From positions 1-28,498 of the forward strand of contig MU621310.1 of assembly GCA_025399215.1 (NCBI GenBank): DNA of 28,498 nucleotides, read 5' to 3'. Positions within the stretch are counted from its first letter, which is position 1, and every line of letters starts with the position of its first letter. Position numbers and translations under genes: made by a program. A model generated the notes under the pieces. That model was not told the origin of the DNA, did not search any database, and worked only from the letters and a program-made list of their open reading frames with translations. Shown piece after piece: positions 1-10,683 of the stretch. Source of the DNA: Globomyces pollinis-pini. Taxonomy: Eukaryota; Chytridiomycota; Chytridiomycetes; Rhizophydiales; Globomycetaceae.

Positions 1-318
1 ATGTTTTTAATATATCAATTATTTTAAATGAAATTTAATCTTTAAAATTTTCTTAATGTCCAAATAGTATAGAACATGCTTAAATATTTTTATTTGAATT
101 TGTATTTCTAAGTAATCTTTCTTCTAAGAACTTCTTTTTAACAGCCATATAATCTATGTAATAAGAAAATATGTATTAACTACCCAGTATTCTATTTCAT
201 AAAAACTACTTTTATAGCTTGTTTTCGAATTTTTTCTAAGTAATTCGTTTTTACCCTTTTAGGAAAGTGTGGCTTAGGAAGTTTCCTAGCTTAATATTAT
301 ATATTAATATAAATATAA
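1..318. other. Gene-free AT-rich flank of the copia remnant
   Basis: I see no credible coding exon on either strand. The stretch is very AT-rich and contains a 6-bp inverted repeat with a 2-nt spacer at about 276-289 (TAGGAA-GT-TTCCTA). A 3' LTR would be expected here if the copia element were complete, but I see no sequence resembling the candidate LTR at 2145-2299. Confidence 0.5.
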
Positions 319-2109
319 TTATACAGATAGTTTAGGATTAGCAGCGGGCTGGCGCCCTGAATTCCATCTTTCCGCTACACCATTTTGCTGTGGTGTATAT
401 GGAATTGTTTTCTGATGAACAACACCTAGTGCTAGTAAATAGTTTCGAAAACTATGACTACAATATTCCCCTCCATTATCTGTTCTGAATATTTTAATTT
501 TCTTTTCATGAAAGTTTTCAACTTCTGTTCGGTAGTTTCTAAAGTGTGTCAATGCTTCTGCTTTCCTTTTCATAAAATAGACTGCCTTTCTAGAACTCCA
601 TACATCGCAAAACGATATCATATATCTCATCCCACTGCAGGATTTTGGATAAGGTCCTCCAACATCAGAAACAATAACGTCAAGTACAGCAGCAGATTCT
701 TCGGATTCTTTTGGAAATTTGGTTGCTTTTAATTTTGCTTCTGTACATATCGAACAGAAATAGTGGATCGGATCAACTTTATTCAAAACACGTTTAACTT
801 TTTCGTGACTACTATGACCAAGTCGCTTATGCCACAATGACACATCATTTTTATCCTCCATGGTGAATCTAGCTGTTTCATTCATCATTTTTAATGTATA
901 TAAGCCGTTTCTTAGTGTAATAAACATCTTTAATCGCCCTTTTTCAATCGTAGCAAAGGTTAAGTTAAAGTTAACTAAATACCTATCCCCAACTAAGCGT
1001 GAAACTGATATTAAATTGCAAGATAATTTTGGTACATAAAGTGTGTTTTTCAGTACAAGTGTTTTTCCATTGTTTATCTTTAGTAGAACAGTTCCAACAC
1101 CTTCTGCGGTAACCGATGCATCTGTGGCAACTTTAACAATGCATTTTTGTTCAACAAATGATACAAATAGATCCTTTCGAAATGTCATGTGTTTTGTAGC
1201 ACCCGAATCTAATGTCCAATGGTTGTTGGGTAAGGAACCGTCATTGGTCATAAAACAGTAGTTTGCGGAGTCTTGTTCGTCTTTATCATCTTTGTACCAA
1301 CAATCCCTTGCCCAATGTCCTGGTTTTCCACAATTGAAGCAATTCTGTTTATCTTTGGGTTTTGAACCTAATCGTTCGCCAATTCTTTTTCCAAGTCTTT
1401 TGAACACTCCATGTTCAGGGCGACGTCCAACATAACGATTTCTATCGTTTGTTTGCAACGCTTTTCCAACTTCTTGCTCCACAGTAATTACTTTCTTGGC
1501 CATTTCTATTTGTTCTGTCATTTTCTCATTGATTTTCATTTCTTCTCTTAAAATTCTTTTTATTGCATCCGCTAAGCAAAGGTTAGGGGTTGCTTCCAAA
1601 GTTGAAATAATGGTGTCATATGCTTCCGGTAAGATAGTGAGAAGCACTTCAAGAAATTCATCATCTTCGAATACACCAGTTGCTGCAATGTATTTTTCTT
1701 TTAACGCAGATAATTCGGAAATAATCTTCGATACAGTGAGTGATTCATTTTTATCACGTAACTGATACATTTTCTTTCTGTAGTATGTTTTTCCCATCAA
1801 TCCCGTGGTAGTGTGATATACTCTTAAAGCTTCCCATGCATCAAAAGCATTCGTAGTTGTTTTAATATGTCGTTTTTGATCTGCACCAATAGTGAGACCA
1901 ATGGTTGCATACGCCTTATCGTTTTTATTTTTAATTCCAATTTCTTCTACTGTTAAGTTTTGAGGATCAATTGGATTAATGTATGCTGTAGTAATTTGAT
2001 TAATCAAGTTATCCTTGAGTAGTAACAATTTGCAATCGAAAGCCCATGATTCATAGTTATCTTCATTCAATTTAGCAATTTTCTTGATGTCATAGTCCTC
2101 GGTGTTCAT
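319..2109 (-). pseudogene. Truncated Ty1/copia gag-protease-integrase ORF
   Basis: The 596-residue ORF shows a copia gag-like N-terminal half, a CCHC zinc knuckle (C257, C260, H265, C270), an aspartic protease active site WTLDSGA (D301), a GAG-pre-integrase HHCC region (LWHKRLGH near 426-432, C452/C455) and an integrase core with D482, D544 (DNGGEY) and the catalytic Glu of QNGVAE (E580). Family resemblance is lost right after GVAER. The last 15 residues (starting WNSGRQ) do not match copia, and a stop follows. The rest of integrase, reverse transcriptase and RNase H are missing, so the element cannot move on its own. The gag-integrase frame is otherwise uninterrupted, which suggests a fairly recent loss of the 3' half. 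Domain assignment is from recognised motifs, not a search. Confidence 0.9.
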
Positions 2110-2144
2110 TTTTAATTTCTCTGTTGCTTTTCTGACTGCGAATC

Positions 2145-2299
2145 TGTTATAATATATGACTTATATATTGTATTTTATTAATATTTTTCTTATCTATTTA
2201 AGTACTTTATTCCTTGTTTCCTGTTTTGGTCACGGATTCGTTGTTTTCCACAAAACAACGAGTTTCACACGAAACAATGAATTCAACTATTTTTCAACA
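2145..2299 (-). repeat. Candidate copia LTR (TGTT...AACA, 155 bp)
   Basis: Upstream of the gag start lies a 155-bp segment bounded by TGTT and AACA, the short inverted termini typical of LTRs. It contains a perfect 9-bp hairpin at 2239-2260 (CGTTGTTTT / AAAACAACG, 4-nt loop) and a second 5-bp stem at 2262-2275. Only 35 bp separate it from the gag ATG. A second copy is not available in the window to confirm the ends, and I could not recognise a tRNA primer-binding site, so the boundaries are tentative. Confidence 0.35.
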
Positions 2300-2362
2300 T
2301 TAAAATCTATATCACTATATACTGTTGAACTCCCTTATCCCCAAGTACATCAATCATGTTAG

Positions 2363-2850
2363 AGAATAATAGTTAATAAAAGCAAATCATTCCAGAATAA
2401 GTCATATTTAAGCGTCAATTCATCGAAGAGAGGAGTTCGTTTGGTATTTCCAAAACCAGTAGAGTTTTTGCCTTGACCAGAAGTAAACCATGTTGGTCAA
2501 TACCGAAATGTTGAACCAATGCGAATAGAAGCATGTGGTTGAAACTAGTGAATCGACATCTGTTAGTGTTCTTTGGCTGTGATATGCACAGCACAGCATT
2601 GGGGTCCACAAAAAATAGTGCAGTATATGGGTTATACATCTCGAACCTTATTCATGCAATTAACATAGTGGTATTCCGAAGCGCAAAATATTGGCGAATA
2701 AATTGTATAAAAATTACTGGCAACTATTGTCGTATTCTAAAATTTTGGATTGTGATGGTTTCCACCTCTTCCCGAAAAAAAGGATCACACATGATTGGCC
2801 GCAACGGGAAGTCCAAGACCTATTGGTAGGTTAAGAAGTATAAAATCCAG
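2363..2850. other. Intergenic/5' region of the BT1 transporter gene
   Basis: No confident gene. On the plus strand the frame that joins the transporter by a 25-nt intron (2826-2850, donor GTAGGT, acceptor ATCCAG) is open from about 2664 but has no ATG. The frame with ATGs at 2755 and 2791 meets a TAG at 2827. The first exon of the transporter is therefore probably in this region but is unresolved. Confidence 0.4.
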
Positions 2851-4338
2851 AGAAAGACCGTATCCATAACAAAACTGATCAACGGAGCAATTGACTGGTT
2901 TCGAAGAAACAATGAACTTCATGGATGGGCTATGGTGGTGTTGGCTGGTTATTCGTATCTCGCTCAAGGTGGTGGTTGGTATATTGATCTTGCTTTCCAA
3001 TGGATCTGCTCCTATGGCTTCAAATTGAAACGTTCTGATATTCAATCTGTGCTAAATATTGGAAAACTCCCGCTTACTTTGAAGTTCGTCATTGGTTTGA
3101 TATCCGATAATCTTCCAATAATGGGATACAATGTGAAGCCTTACATGCTCTTTATAACTGCACTCGGTTTTGTGGCCTTGATTATGATGGGAATACCAGC
3201 ATTGACAGGTAATTTTACAACACTCAGTGCTGCTTACTTTGTGATGCAATTCTACAGATCTTCTGTTGATTGTCTGACTGATGCATTGGTTATCAAGAAA
3301 GGACGGAATGATGAACTAGACTCCGCGTCGGCGTTGCAATCGATTTCTTGGTTTATGTTTGGAATTGGTGGAAGTATATTTACTCCTCTTGCGACATACA
3401 TATATGTAAATCTAAATGCTGAATCAGGCATCAATTTACCAGGTGCTCGATTTTACAACTTACTCATGGCTATCTTCCCATTTGGTATCTTTGCGCTATC
3501 TTTCTTTGTGAAAGAAGAAAAGTCCGAGATTCGTCCTGGGTTCAAAGTGTTAGGCCAGCAACTAACTCGGCTCGTTATCGCTTTCTCCTCGCATATATTT
3601 CTGGTGTTAAGATTGGTTGCTTGGTTCATCTTGGCTGGAGCTGCACGTTTCTCAATCACTATCCCTAGGATTGAGTTCCTTTTTATTGACCTAAAAATCA
3701 GCGCAGATGTTCAAACTTGGATTTCTGCCGTTTCCTATTTGGCCTTTTCCGCTGGAGTATTACTTTACTACCGATTCTTCCGCCATACTTCTTTCCGATA
3801 TATATATGGTGTTTCTCAGGTAGTGCTTGGTATCTTCGGATTGTTGGATTATGTTGTTGTTCGGCGATGGAATGTTACCCTTGGAATTCCAGATGCTCCG
3901 ATCATATTCGTCAGTGGTGTACTTGTAGATGGAATAGAACGTTTACAAACGATGCCTTTCTTAATTATGGCCGGTCAAGTATGTCCTCCAAACATAGAAG
4001 CTACTTATTTCTCAGTTTTGATGTCATTAATGTCTCTCTCTAATTACGGATTTACTATTGGTCAATGGATTGGTGTTAAAGTACAGAAAGCGCATGGTAT
4101 TACTGACGACAACTTGGATGGGTATGGGCCCGCTATTCTGTTACGTGTTGCGACTACTTGTGCCTGCGTTCTTTGGATCTGGCTGATTCCTGATACTAAT
4201 GCAATGAATCCAACCAATGCTGAATTTATCAAGCCAACTCATCCCACTCTCAAAGCTATTTTCAAATGGGCTGATTTGGACAGTGATGATGAAGCGAATG
4301 TCGAAGGAGGAATCAAAGCAGTTGAAGTGACTGTTTGA
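2851..4338 (+). CDS. BT1-family folate/biopterin transporter (N-terminus unresolved)
   Basis: A polytopic membrane protein of the BT1 family (major facilitator superfamily), whose characterised members in Leishmania and plants move folates or pteridines across membranes. From the first in-frame ATG (2932) it is 468 residues. The N-terminal part has the family pattern of a first helix ending in GYSYLAQGGG, then FVIGLISDNLPIMGY and a KPYM motif before the next helix, and the DALVIKKGR / SASALQS region after the fourth helix; about 12 hydrophobic segments follow. The acidic tail (DSDDE) is cytosolic-looking. The frame is open and family-like upstream of 2932 back to 2851, so the natural start probably lies in an upstream exon. 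I used 2851, just after a good splice acceptor. The substrate cannot be told from sequence. The gene converges on the 7-TM gene. Confidence 0.8.
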   Translation, partial: RKTVSITKLINGAIDWFRRNNELHGWAMVVLAGYSYLAQGGGWYIDLAFQWICSYGFKLKRSDIQSVLNIGKLPLTLKFVIGLISDNLPIMGYNVKPYMLFITALGFVALIMMGIPALTGNFTTLSAAYFVMQFYRSSVDCLTDALVIKKGRNDELDSASALQSISWFMFGIGGSIFTPLATYIYVNLNAESGINLPGARFYNLLMAIFPFGIFALSFFVKEEKSEIRPGFKVLGQQLTRLVIAFSSHIFLVLRLVAWFILAGAARFSITIPRIEFLFIDLKISADVQTWISAVSYLAFSAGVLLYYRFFRHTSFRYIYGVSQVVLGIFGLLDYVVVRRWNVTLGIPDAPIIFVSGVLVDGIERLQTMPFLIMAGQVCPPNIEATYFSVLMSLMSLSNYGFTIGQWIGVKVQKAHGITDDNLDGYGPAILLRVATTCACVLWIWLIPDTNAMNPTNAEFIKPTHPTLKAIFKWADLDSDDEANVEGGIKAVEVTV

Positions 4339-4708
4339 ACATGAATTTCGATGTAATAAATACGGAATGAATGAAAAATGTTTGTAATATTGCACTTAAT
4401 TGATGAAATATTGTTTATAGTATTGCAGAGAGTTCTTTAGGGGCCATATTTAAATATCTGTTCAAACCACCAATGTTAACAGATGAATGTTGATGGAAAG
4501 CGTATTTGGACGTGAAAAGTAATAGTCAGAATATAATTTACAAATGTATATATTTTGTAACTTTCCCTTTAATTGCTAGACTGGGAAGTATCACTAAATT
4601 TAATTTTTTTCTTCCAATTGATTGGTAGATTTGCTTGCTACTAACTGACTTTGTGGTCTCCCTTTCATCTCGGTTTTCAGATTGTGTCCAACAGATTCAG
4701 TTGGTTTC
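4339..4708. other. Intergenic region between convergent genes
   Basis: This 370-bp AT-rich stretch separates the stop codons of the BT1 transporter (+) and the 7-TM gene (-). It would hold both 3' UTRs. I see no coding exon or structured element in it. Confidence 0.5.
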
Positions 4709-5619
4709 TTATTGTTCTATCATTAAGTCTTTTAGCTTTACCAGTTGGTAGTACTTGCATAAATACAAGGCAGAGTATGCCCCACCAAGCATTCCAAAAA
4801 TGGCGGATAAACCTGTAGTGGTTTTAACAGCTGGTAAAGCACTGTTATTACGACTCATCGAACTGCTGCTAAAGGCATCCGGATAGTAATTAAAGTTGGG
4901 ATCCAGACACATGAATAAAACACCAAGAAATCCAATAATGATAAGTCGAACCATACCAAATGAAACTTTATCCCCAAATAATGATTGGCCTTTTAATTTA
5001 CAGTAAAATCGAAGAGAATAGATCAAGTTGACTACCATTAATAGCATTGGTAATGCAAACAGTAATTGCTGTATTGTGAAGACATTATCCTTGAAAGATT
5101 AGTCGTAAGTAATGATACCCGCCAAACCCGTAATCTAGTGGGATCGTTTGAAAATAAAGCCAACAATATAATGGACTCTACTAGAAGTAAAGCAACCAAC
5201 ATTCCATTCAGTTGTCCAAAAAACTTTGGATAATGTGTTAAATAATCTACAGTTCGTTTTATCAGTTGAAAAGAATTGGTCATTGCCGATATAAGTGAGA
5301 AACAGATAGACAAGTATACAAAAACAATCGAAAACGTTGCAACTGTAAGTGCGACTTCAAAGAAATGATGTGGATACATTCCATATCGTTCCTGTTGTTC
5401 TAAAGAGCCATTAGCTTGATATACTGATTCTGTTAAAAAGGTGTAAATGATTCGAAGGATGTGATAAGTTAAAAGGCTACATTGTACAGCCAGGTTTGAA
5501 GCAGTTACACTTTCTATCTTCCTTTTCAAGAACTGTAATGTAAGTGATAATAACAACAGCAAAATTGATACAGCATTGGCTATTAGTGTAAGTGTTATTG
5601 GAATCGTTAATTGGATCAT
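4709..5619 (-). CDS. Seven-transmembrane protein of unknown family
   Basis: Join 5119-5619 and 4709-5089 (minus strand), giving 293 residues. The 29-nt intron at 5090-5118 (GTATCA...CTAATCTTTCAAG) removes an in-frame stop and keeps the frame. Seven hydrophobic segments are visible: one at the N-terminus (TLIANAVSILLLLLSLTLQF), then LAVQCSLLTYHILRIIYTFL, the segments around VATFSIVFVYLSICF and MLVALLLVESIILLALF, then LLFALPMLLMVVNLIYSL, LIIIGFLGVLFMCL and AIFGMLGGAYSALYL. A Ser-rich loop lies between TM6 and TM7. It looks like a receptor-type or 7-TM membrane protein, but I recognise no family motif. A TAA lies directly upstream of the chosen ATG in frame; a coding-like ORF further upstream (5640-5945) could encode an ectodomain if an unresolved intron joins it. 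Confidence 0.65.
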
Positions 5620-5639
5620 TTATAACTGTCAAACATTTT

Positions 5640-5945
5640 ATTTGAATTACGTGACAATGACGATTTTCAGACTCATCTATGTTGGTGCAACCTAATTTGA
5701 AGATTTCATGTACATTTATATTGCCAGTAAGTTTTGTTTGGAATGGGAGTTTAATTACCAGTTTCACCAAATTTTGTGTAATGATGTACAAACTATTGGG
5801 GGTATCTGCTTTGTGTAAGATAGAAATTGTCATCCAATGAGTGCCATAATGATTTATTACTTTATATCGATCATGTACTAGTGGCATCAAATGCACATCA
5901 TTAAGTCTTAATATGAGGTAGGATTCAAGTTCTTTGGTCTTAAAT
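5640..5945 (-). other. Possible coding exon upstream of the 7-TM gene
   Basis: One minus-strand frame reads through a soluble, domain-like sequence with no hydrophobic helix (about 100 residues, including HYGTHWMTISI and LTGNINVHEIFKLGC, with two cysteines). It sits just upstream of the 7-TM ORF but in another frame. A 25-nt GT..AG intron can be placed at its end but does not restore the frame because of the TAA before the 7-TM ATG. It may be the ectodomain of the same receptor, a separate gene or chance. Confidence 0.3.
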
Positions 5946-6112
5946 TCAACTTATATTGTCCAAGATAGAAGTCAAGTGTAATTGAACAGTCATTCCTGAA
6001 ATCTACTTTAACATTGATTAATTATATTACGATCACGACTAATACTCGATGATCTAGTTAAGATGATAACGTTAAAACCCACATTAAAGAATTTAACAAA
6101 CACTGAATTCCA

Positions 6113-7024
6113 TCAACTTGGTTTGATTATCTCTAATTGTACAACGACATGAGTGATGGTTCCTTCTACGTTTCGTAATGCCATTCGAAAAGGTTGATTA
6201 CAAAATACATGGTTTAAATCAATACTGATACCACCTGGTATTCTGGCAGAAAAATTATTCACATTAAAAAAAGGTGAATACATATCGAATGCTATTGAAA
6301 AATAAATGAGAAGTATGAGGTACCTATTCGATGATGTGGTTTTATAATGGTGGATTCTCGATTCTCAACATGCGAATATAAGGCTCGACGTGCATCTACA
6401 GGGTTGTGTTTTCCTAGGAGACTAAACCTTCGAGGAGGAAATAGTGTTAAATGATCAGGTACTATTGCTTTAATATCTTCCGTTAATTCATCCAATGAAG
6501 GTTTTAATTTTTTTGATTTATGGTTATGATCGGTATTTGATGATTCACTATCGGAAGTATTATCCAAAAGATTTGGTAGTGGTGTTTCATTGAGGTCCCA
6601 TGCTTGAAAAGTACAAGCGGATAAAATAGCAAATGATTTCAAGTATGGTTTTTCAGCTTGTAAATCCATGACAGCGTTTGGCGCCATGAATGCCCACATT
6701 TTACAAACAAAGGTAGGGATGTTGATAGGATGATCCCATTCCGTAACCCAAATCAAATCGTTAAGGTTTATTTCCTCTTTAAATGATCCTTGTACTTGTA
6801 AAGAGAGTAATCTAGTTTTGTTGTTGAAGTAAGGAAGAGTTGAAATTCGTTCTTTATTTTCTGGTACTAAACCATCAAAGTCTTTGATTCTTTGGTAAGA
6901 TTGATAAACTATACCTGACAATCAATGAACCCTGGAATAGCTTCGTATTTATAGGGTAGTGTGAGTCGTTTGGATTGATTTGATCCAATGAATTGAAATC
7001 TGATCCAGCAGACACTTTCAACAT
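6113..7024 (-). CDS. DUF1769 (Duc1-type) protein
   Basis: Join 6915-7024, 6324-6889 and 6113-6291 (minus strand), 284 residues, with introns of 25 and 32 nt. The N-terminus (MLKVSAGSDFNSL, then RIKDFDG across the first intron), the core LSLQVQGSFKEEINLNDLIW with WDHPINIP, the EKPYLKSFA segment, and the C-terminal block after the second intron (FFNVNNFSARIPGGISIDL, NQPFRMALR) follow the DUF1769 consensus in order. The family is typical of fungi; S. pombe Duc1 acts at the cell cortex and binds phosphoinositides. An Asp/Ser-rich insert with a basic KSKKLK patch lies mid-protein. Both introns are supported because the conserved motifs run across the junctions. The exact role here is not known. 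Confidence 0.8.
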
Positions 7025-7489
7025 TGAAATTGTAAAGGAAAGAGATTTTCCACTTCAGCCACTAAGAAGCCAACAAGGAACGAACCCAAAGAGTATGAAA
7101 AACTGTTTATGTGGAGAAAGGAACTGGAAGGTTTGAGGATTGGATCTAGTAATCAATGCTTGTTGTTGACTCAGTCATTGTCCTGCTGGACGCGTTTTGC
7201 ATCGGAACACTTGGTTGCTAATAAAATTGTGCAAACCAAACTCAGTTTCATCATACTCCTACAAATCATCAACTCCAGTATAAGAATTAGTTGGCTAAAC
7301 TTTTTTTAAGGCATGAATGGACTTCGATTGTAGTTGGATCAAAAAACATCCACGCTGGAACATCACGCATTTCTAACAAGTTGCGCCTGTGAAATTCATA
7401 TGAATCTTTAATGGCTTTAAAAGTACATTACTCAAAAGAAAATAAACACACGATTGGGTTGAAATTTTCTAAATATATTTCAACCATCA
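7025..7489. other. Intergenic region, no gene seen
   Basis: 465 bp between the DUF1769 start and the F-box stop, both on the minus strand. It would hold the DUF1769 promoter and the F-box 3' UTR. A 66-codon plus-strand ORF at 7109-7309 has no family resemblance, no intron support and biased residues, so I do not call it. Confidence 0.5.
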
Positions 7490-9366
7490 TTAATTTTTTG
7501 TTGTTTGACAAGATAGAACAAACTTCCGTAACCATTTCAATTTAACTCGGAATTTTCTCGGTTCCTTTGGTTTCAAGTCATCCAAAGTATTGGCCCGTTC
7601 CAGAACAAGTGGGTTGACATCTACATCTCCGATCGGTTTATCCTTGCTGAAATTAAAGAATGATAATAAACTTGGTTTTTGTTTAACAAAAACTACATTG
7701 TCGGATTCAATTCTACGAAGTGTGATTATTGGTTCATAAGGTACAGGGTCAACGGTTTTGCTTCGTGGGATATTGAGTTGATGGTATTCAAGGTTGGACA
7801 ATATCTTCTCGCAGTAGCCTAAAGTTGATTTAGCTACCATCTGGAACTCTTGCAATTGATTTGGTTTGATATTTGGCAAAGAATTACGACGCTTTTCTGG
7901 TTTTCGATTACGGATATAATTTTTAATGGTAATAGACCATAACCAAAGAACATCATAATCTTGTTTGTAATAATTTTCATAAATTTTTTTGTACAATTGT
8001 GATAGCAAATTGGAAGCAATCACACCCCAATAAGGAACACTGGCCATTTTGGAAAGATATTCGAAATGCCGAGGTTGTAATAAGTTAAAGTTTTGGTTCA
8101 GATAGTTATTCAAAATTAAAGATATTTGCTCTTTTGACATGTAACGTACTTCTTCTTGACCATTTGCTTGAGATAACCACAATAGCATATCATCAAATGA
8201 AGATTCTGCAATTTCATGATCAGCACCAAACTTTCTTAAAATCCAAGCCCAACAATCAAACGCATTGGGTTGTTCAAAACATCGGGTTTGAAAAGTGGAT
8301 GGTGTAGAAGATGAAGAAAATTTGTAATGATAAATAATCATCAGTTGTAAATTTGCTTCTTTGATTTCAAATTTTTCAATAAGTGTATCTACAAGTGTAG
8401 CCGAGAAATGTCCATGTGGTCCAAACAACTTTGTCAAAACATCGATAGCATACGGTTTGAGAGATTTCTTTGGCATAATTTCAAACAAAGTTTCGAATAA
8501 TTCTGGGGAAGTGGTATTTCGAAATTGGCATATCAGGATGTCAGGAGTTAATTTAAATCCTACAACTATTAATAATGAAATTTTGGGAGTTTAAAAAATT
8601 CAAATGGGTAGATGAGAATAAAACCAACTTAATGGCAGTTCAATTAGTTACCTTTTCTAATCAAATGCTTCAAAAGATAAGCATTCTTGGTTGAAAAATT
8701 AGCCAAGACCATTCTCATCAAAGAATCGTTAATATCCAATATATATATCCTAGTCAACAAGAAATCAAACAAAGTTAAATCAATTTGAGATAATTTGTAA
8801 AGTCTAAAGACAGCAGAAGGAGTCAATTCAGGTAAAGGAACAAAATGATGCTCATAGAACAATACTTTAGCATTTTTCAAGTTCAATTTCAAATCATTTG
8901 ATAAATATTCGAATTCCTGTACATCATTTCCAAGCAATTCTTTTTCAGTGTAGAGTGATTTTGACAATGCTTTAACTTTTTCCATGATTTCGTTTTTTGG
9001 TATCGATTCAGGATTGGACTCTGTTAAAGAAGCTTGATAGCAAGTCTATGATTAAATAAATGTTTTTACTTGAGCAAAGAATCTGGGTATAAGAGCACCA
9101 TGAGACAAAAACAAGTCAAAGTAATGCGAATGATTAATAAAAAAGGATAAGTGACGTTTAGTGAGATAGTAAATGACGAAACGACGACCATAAAGACCCA
9201 TCAAGAAATGAATTTGACAAGAGGGAGAAGTTAGAAGTGACTGAAGTGGTTTATTACAGCATTTCAAGTGTAAATAAGCTGTAGGATCCAAGAAAGGCAC
9301 TAAATGCAGTATAATCTAAGGATCAGTTAGTAAACAAAGTACTTCATTTGGAAGGGACAAAAGCAT
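7490..9366 (-). CDS. F-box protein, 577 residues
   Basis: Join 9343-9366, 9070-9315, 8652-9045 and 7490-8559 (minus strand), with introns of 27, 24 and 92 nt. The protein starts MLLSLPNEIILHLVPFLDP and continues TAYLHLKCCNKPLQSLL, a clear F-box (LP.EI...L..L.....L.L...CK..). It should bind Skp1 and act as the substrate receptor of an SCF ubiquitin ligase. The rest is mostly helical repeats with motifs such as LFLSHGALIPRFF and KGFKLTPDILICQF, resembling the weak repeats of chytrid F-box families, but no standard WD40, LRR or kelch repeat is visible. The 8-codon first exon is needed to complete the F-box. The C-terminus is basic. The target is unknown. The 92-nt intron is long for this window. 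Confidence 0.75.
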
Positions 9367-9674
9367 TAAAGAATTAGAAAGAAAGTAAACAAAAGATGCT
9401 AGGCGTTGATCATACGCCAATGATGTGGCTATGAATTGTTTTTGGATTGGTGGGTTGGATGGGACTTGAAGAACACAAAGCAATGAGTAAAATTGTATTC
9501 ATGGTGTTTGGTTTAGTCGGTGGGCCATTTCATCCGACGTGTAAATGAGCTGGAGAGTTGGAATAAACACCCCGTTTCTAATCACATGAACTGATCCAGT
9601 CATGGCCTTAATTCGCATGGGTTACAAGATCAACATCAAATACTATAACTTTATTGCTATTTATAATCATTCGC
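9367..9674. other. Intergenic region, no gene seen
   Basis: 308 bp between the F-box start and the IMP4 stop (both minus strand). It should hold the F-box promoter. No conserved ORF, RNA gene or repeat recognised. Confidence 0.5.
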
Positions 9675-10674
9675 TCATAGAAAATCACGCTTCTTGGCAG
9701 TACGTTGATAAGGTCGGTAAGCCCATTCAACATCTGCTTCTTGAATGTCTACTGTCCCTAATTTGATCTGATATGCTAACACAATTAACCTACAATGGTT
9801 CATTACCTTGCATTTCAAATCTGGGACCAACTTCCACTAATTGTACTTCGTTTTCAAGCTTATAGTACACGTGATGTCGATACGATATGTAGTCAGACTG
9901 GTTTGCAAAAGTCATCACTCGTTTCGATTCTTCTTTAGGTACCGGAAATAAATATTTTAAAATGTTTTGTACCTAAGGTTAATAAATTCAAATTTACTCG
10001 ATGACCCAATTTAGAAGAAAACTTATCAAATATCAAATGCGGGTATTGCTCTGATACAGTCCCACGGTCAGGGATATCATGCCTTAAAACAACATTATGT
10101 AGTGTAAAGTATGCTGTTGGTCCATGTGGAAAATGTGAAATCACCATTCCATCTGTATTGTCAAATTAATTCTATTCTTACCAGGTTGTCCTCGATGTTC
10201 ATGTAAAATAATCAAATCTGTAGCATCATTCTTTCTACATGCATCCACTATATCTCCAATCACATAGTTTCCTCTATTCATACGTTGTGAATTTGGAAAC
10301 ATCAATTTCATTTCCTAACAATGAATATATACCGAAATTACTTTTGAGAATTGTTGTAACCTTGAGGATGGGTCTCGAGAAGTAGTAATCAAAACCTTTG
10401 GATCTTCTTCACCAGCACGGGCATATTCATCATCAATATGAGTTGTAGGATCATTCTGATTTTCATCATATTGTAAATCCTTTTGAATTTGCATTGCATC
10501 CTTTCTTAATTCGGATGGAATTTGTTTTCCCTCTTTCCATTAATATTTCCATTCTGGTTTACCTGCCAGTGCTGTCTTGACTTGCTGTTTGCGGTCATAA
10601 ATCAATCTCTCCTTGGATTCAAGTGATTTCCTATACAGATATTCTCGTCTCTCTCTTGTTTGTCTTTTATTCAT
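9675..10674 (-). CDS. IMP4: U3 snoRNP protein IMP4 (Brix domain)
   Basis: Join 10563-10674, 10342-10532, 10182-10314, 9998-10152, 9807-9972 and 9675-9775 (minus strand), 285 residues against about 290 in animals and yeast. The five introns are 30, 27, 29, 25 and 31 nt. The N-terminus ([18 protein letters not shown]), the Brix start [14 protein letters not shown], the block [20 protein letters not shown] followed by LRHDIPD, then LKYLFPVP, the EVGPRFEM segment and the end [20 protein letters not shown] match IMP4 throughout. IMP4 is part of the Mpp10-Imp3-Imp4 complex of the small-subunit processome in the nucleolus and helps the U3 snoRNA pair with pre-18S rRNA. The start was chosen by alignment with the family N-terminus. 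A T16 run (minus strand) lies 9 bp upstream of the ATG. Confidence 0.95.
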
Positions 10675-10683
10675 TGAAGATTT

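Larger units (their letters stand above)
319..2299 (-). mobile_element. Ty1/copia LTR retrotransposon remnant, 5' part only
   Basis: This interval joins the truncated gag-pol ORF to the candidate 5' LTR on its upstream side (higher coordinates). The 3' half, including reverse transcriptase and the 3' LTR, is not in the window. The left boundary is taken at the ORF stop; the real break in homology lies near 360-375. No target-site duplication could be recognised. Confidence 0.75.

Noticed and set aside
330..365. Helitron-like 3' end (GGGC..GCCC hairpin followed by CTAA on the minus strand)
   Set aside because: The stem is only 4 bp and there is no matching 5' terminus or Rep/helicase; most likely chance.
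454..1765. Plus-strand ORFs opposite the copia remnant
   Set aside because: They are antisense shadows of the gag-integrase ORF and have no recognisable domain.
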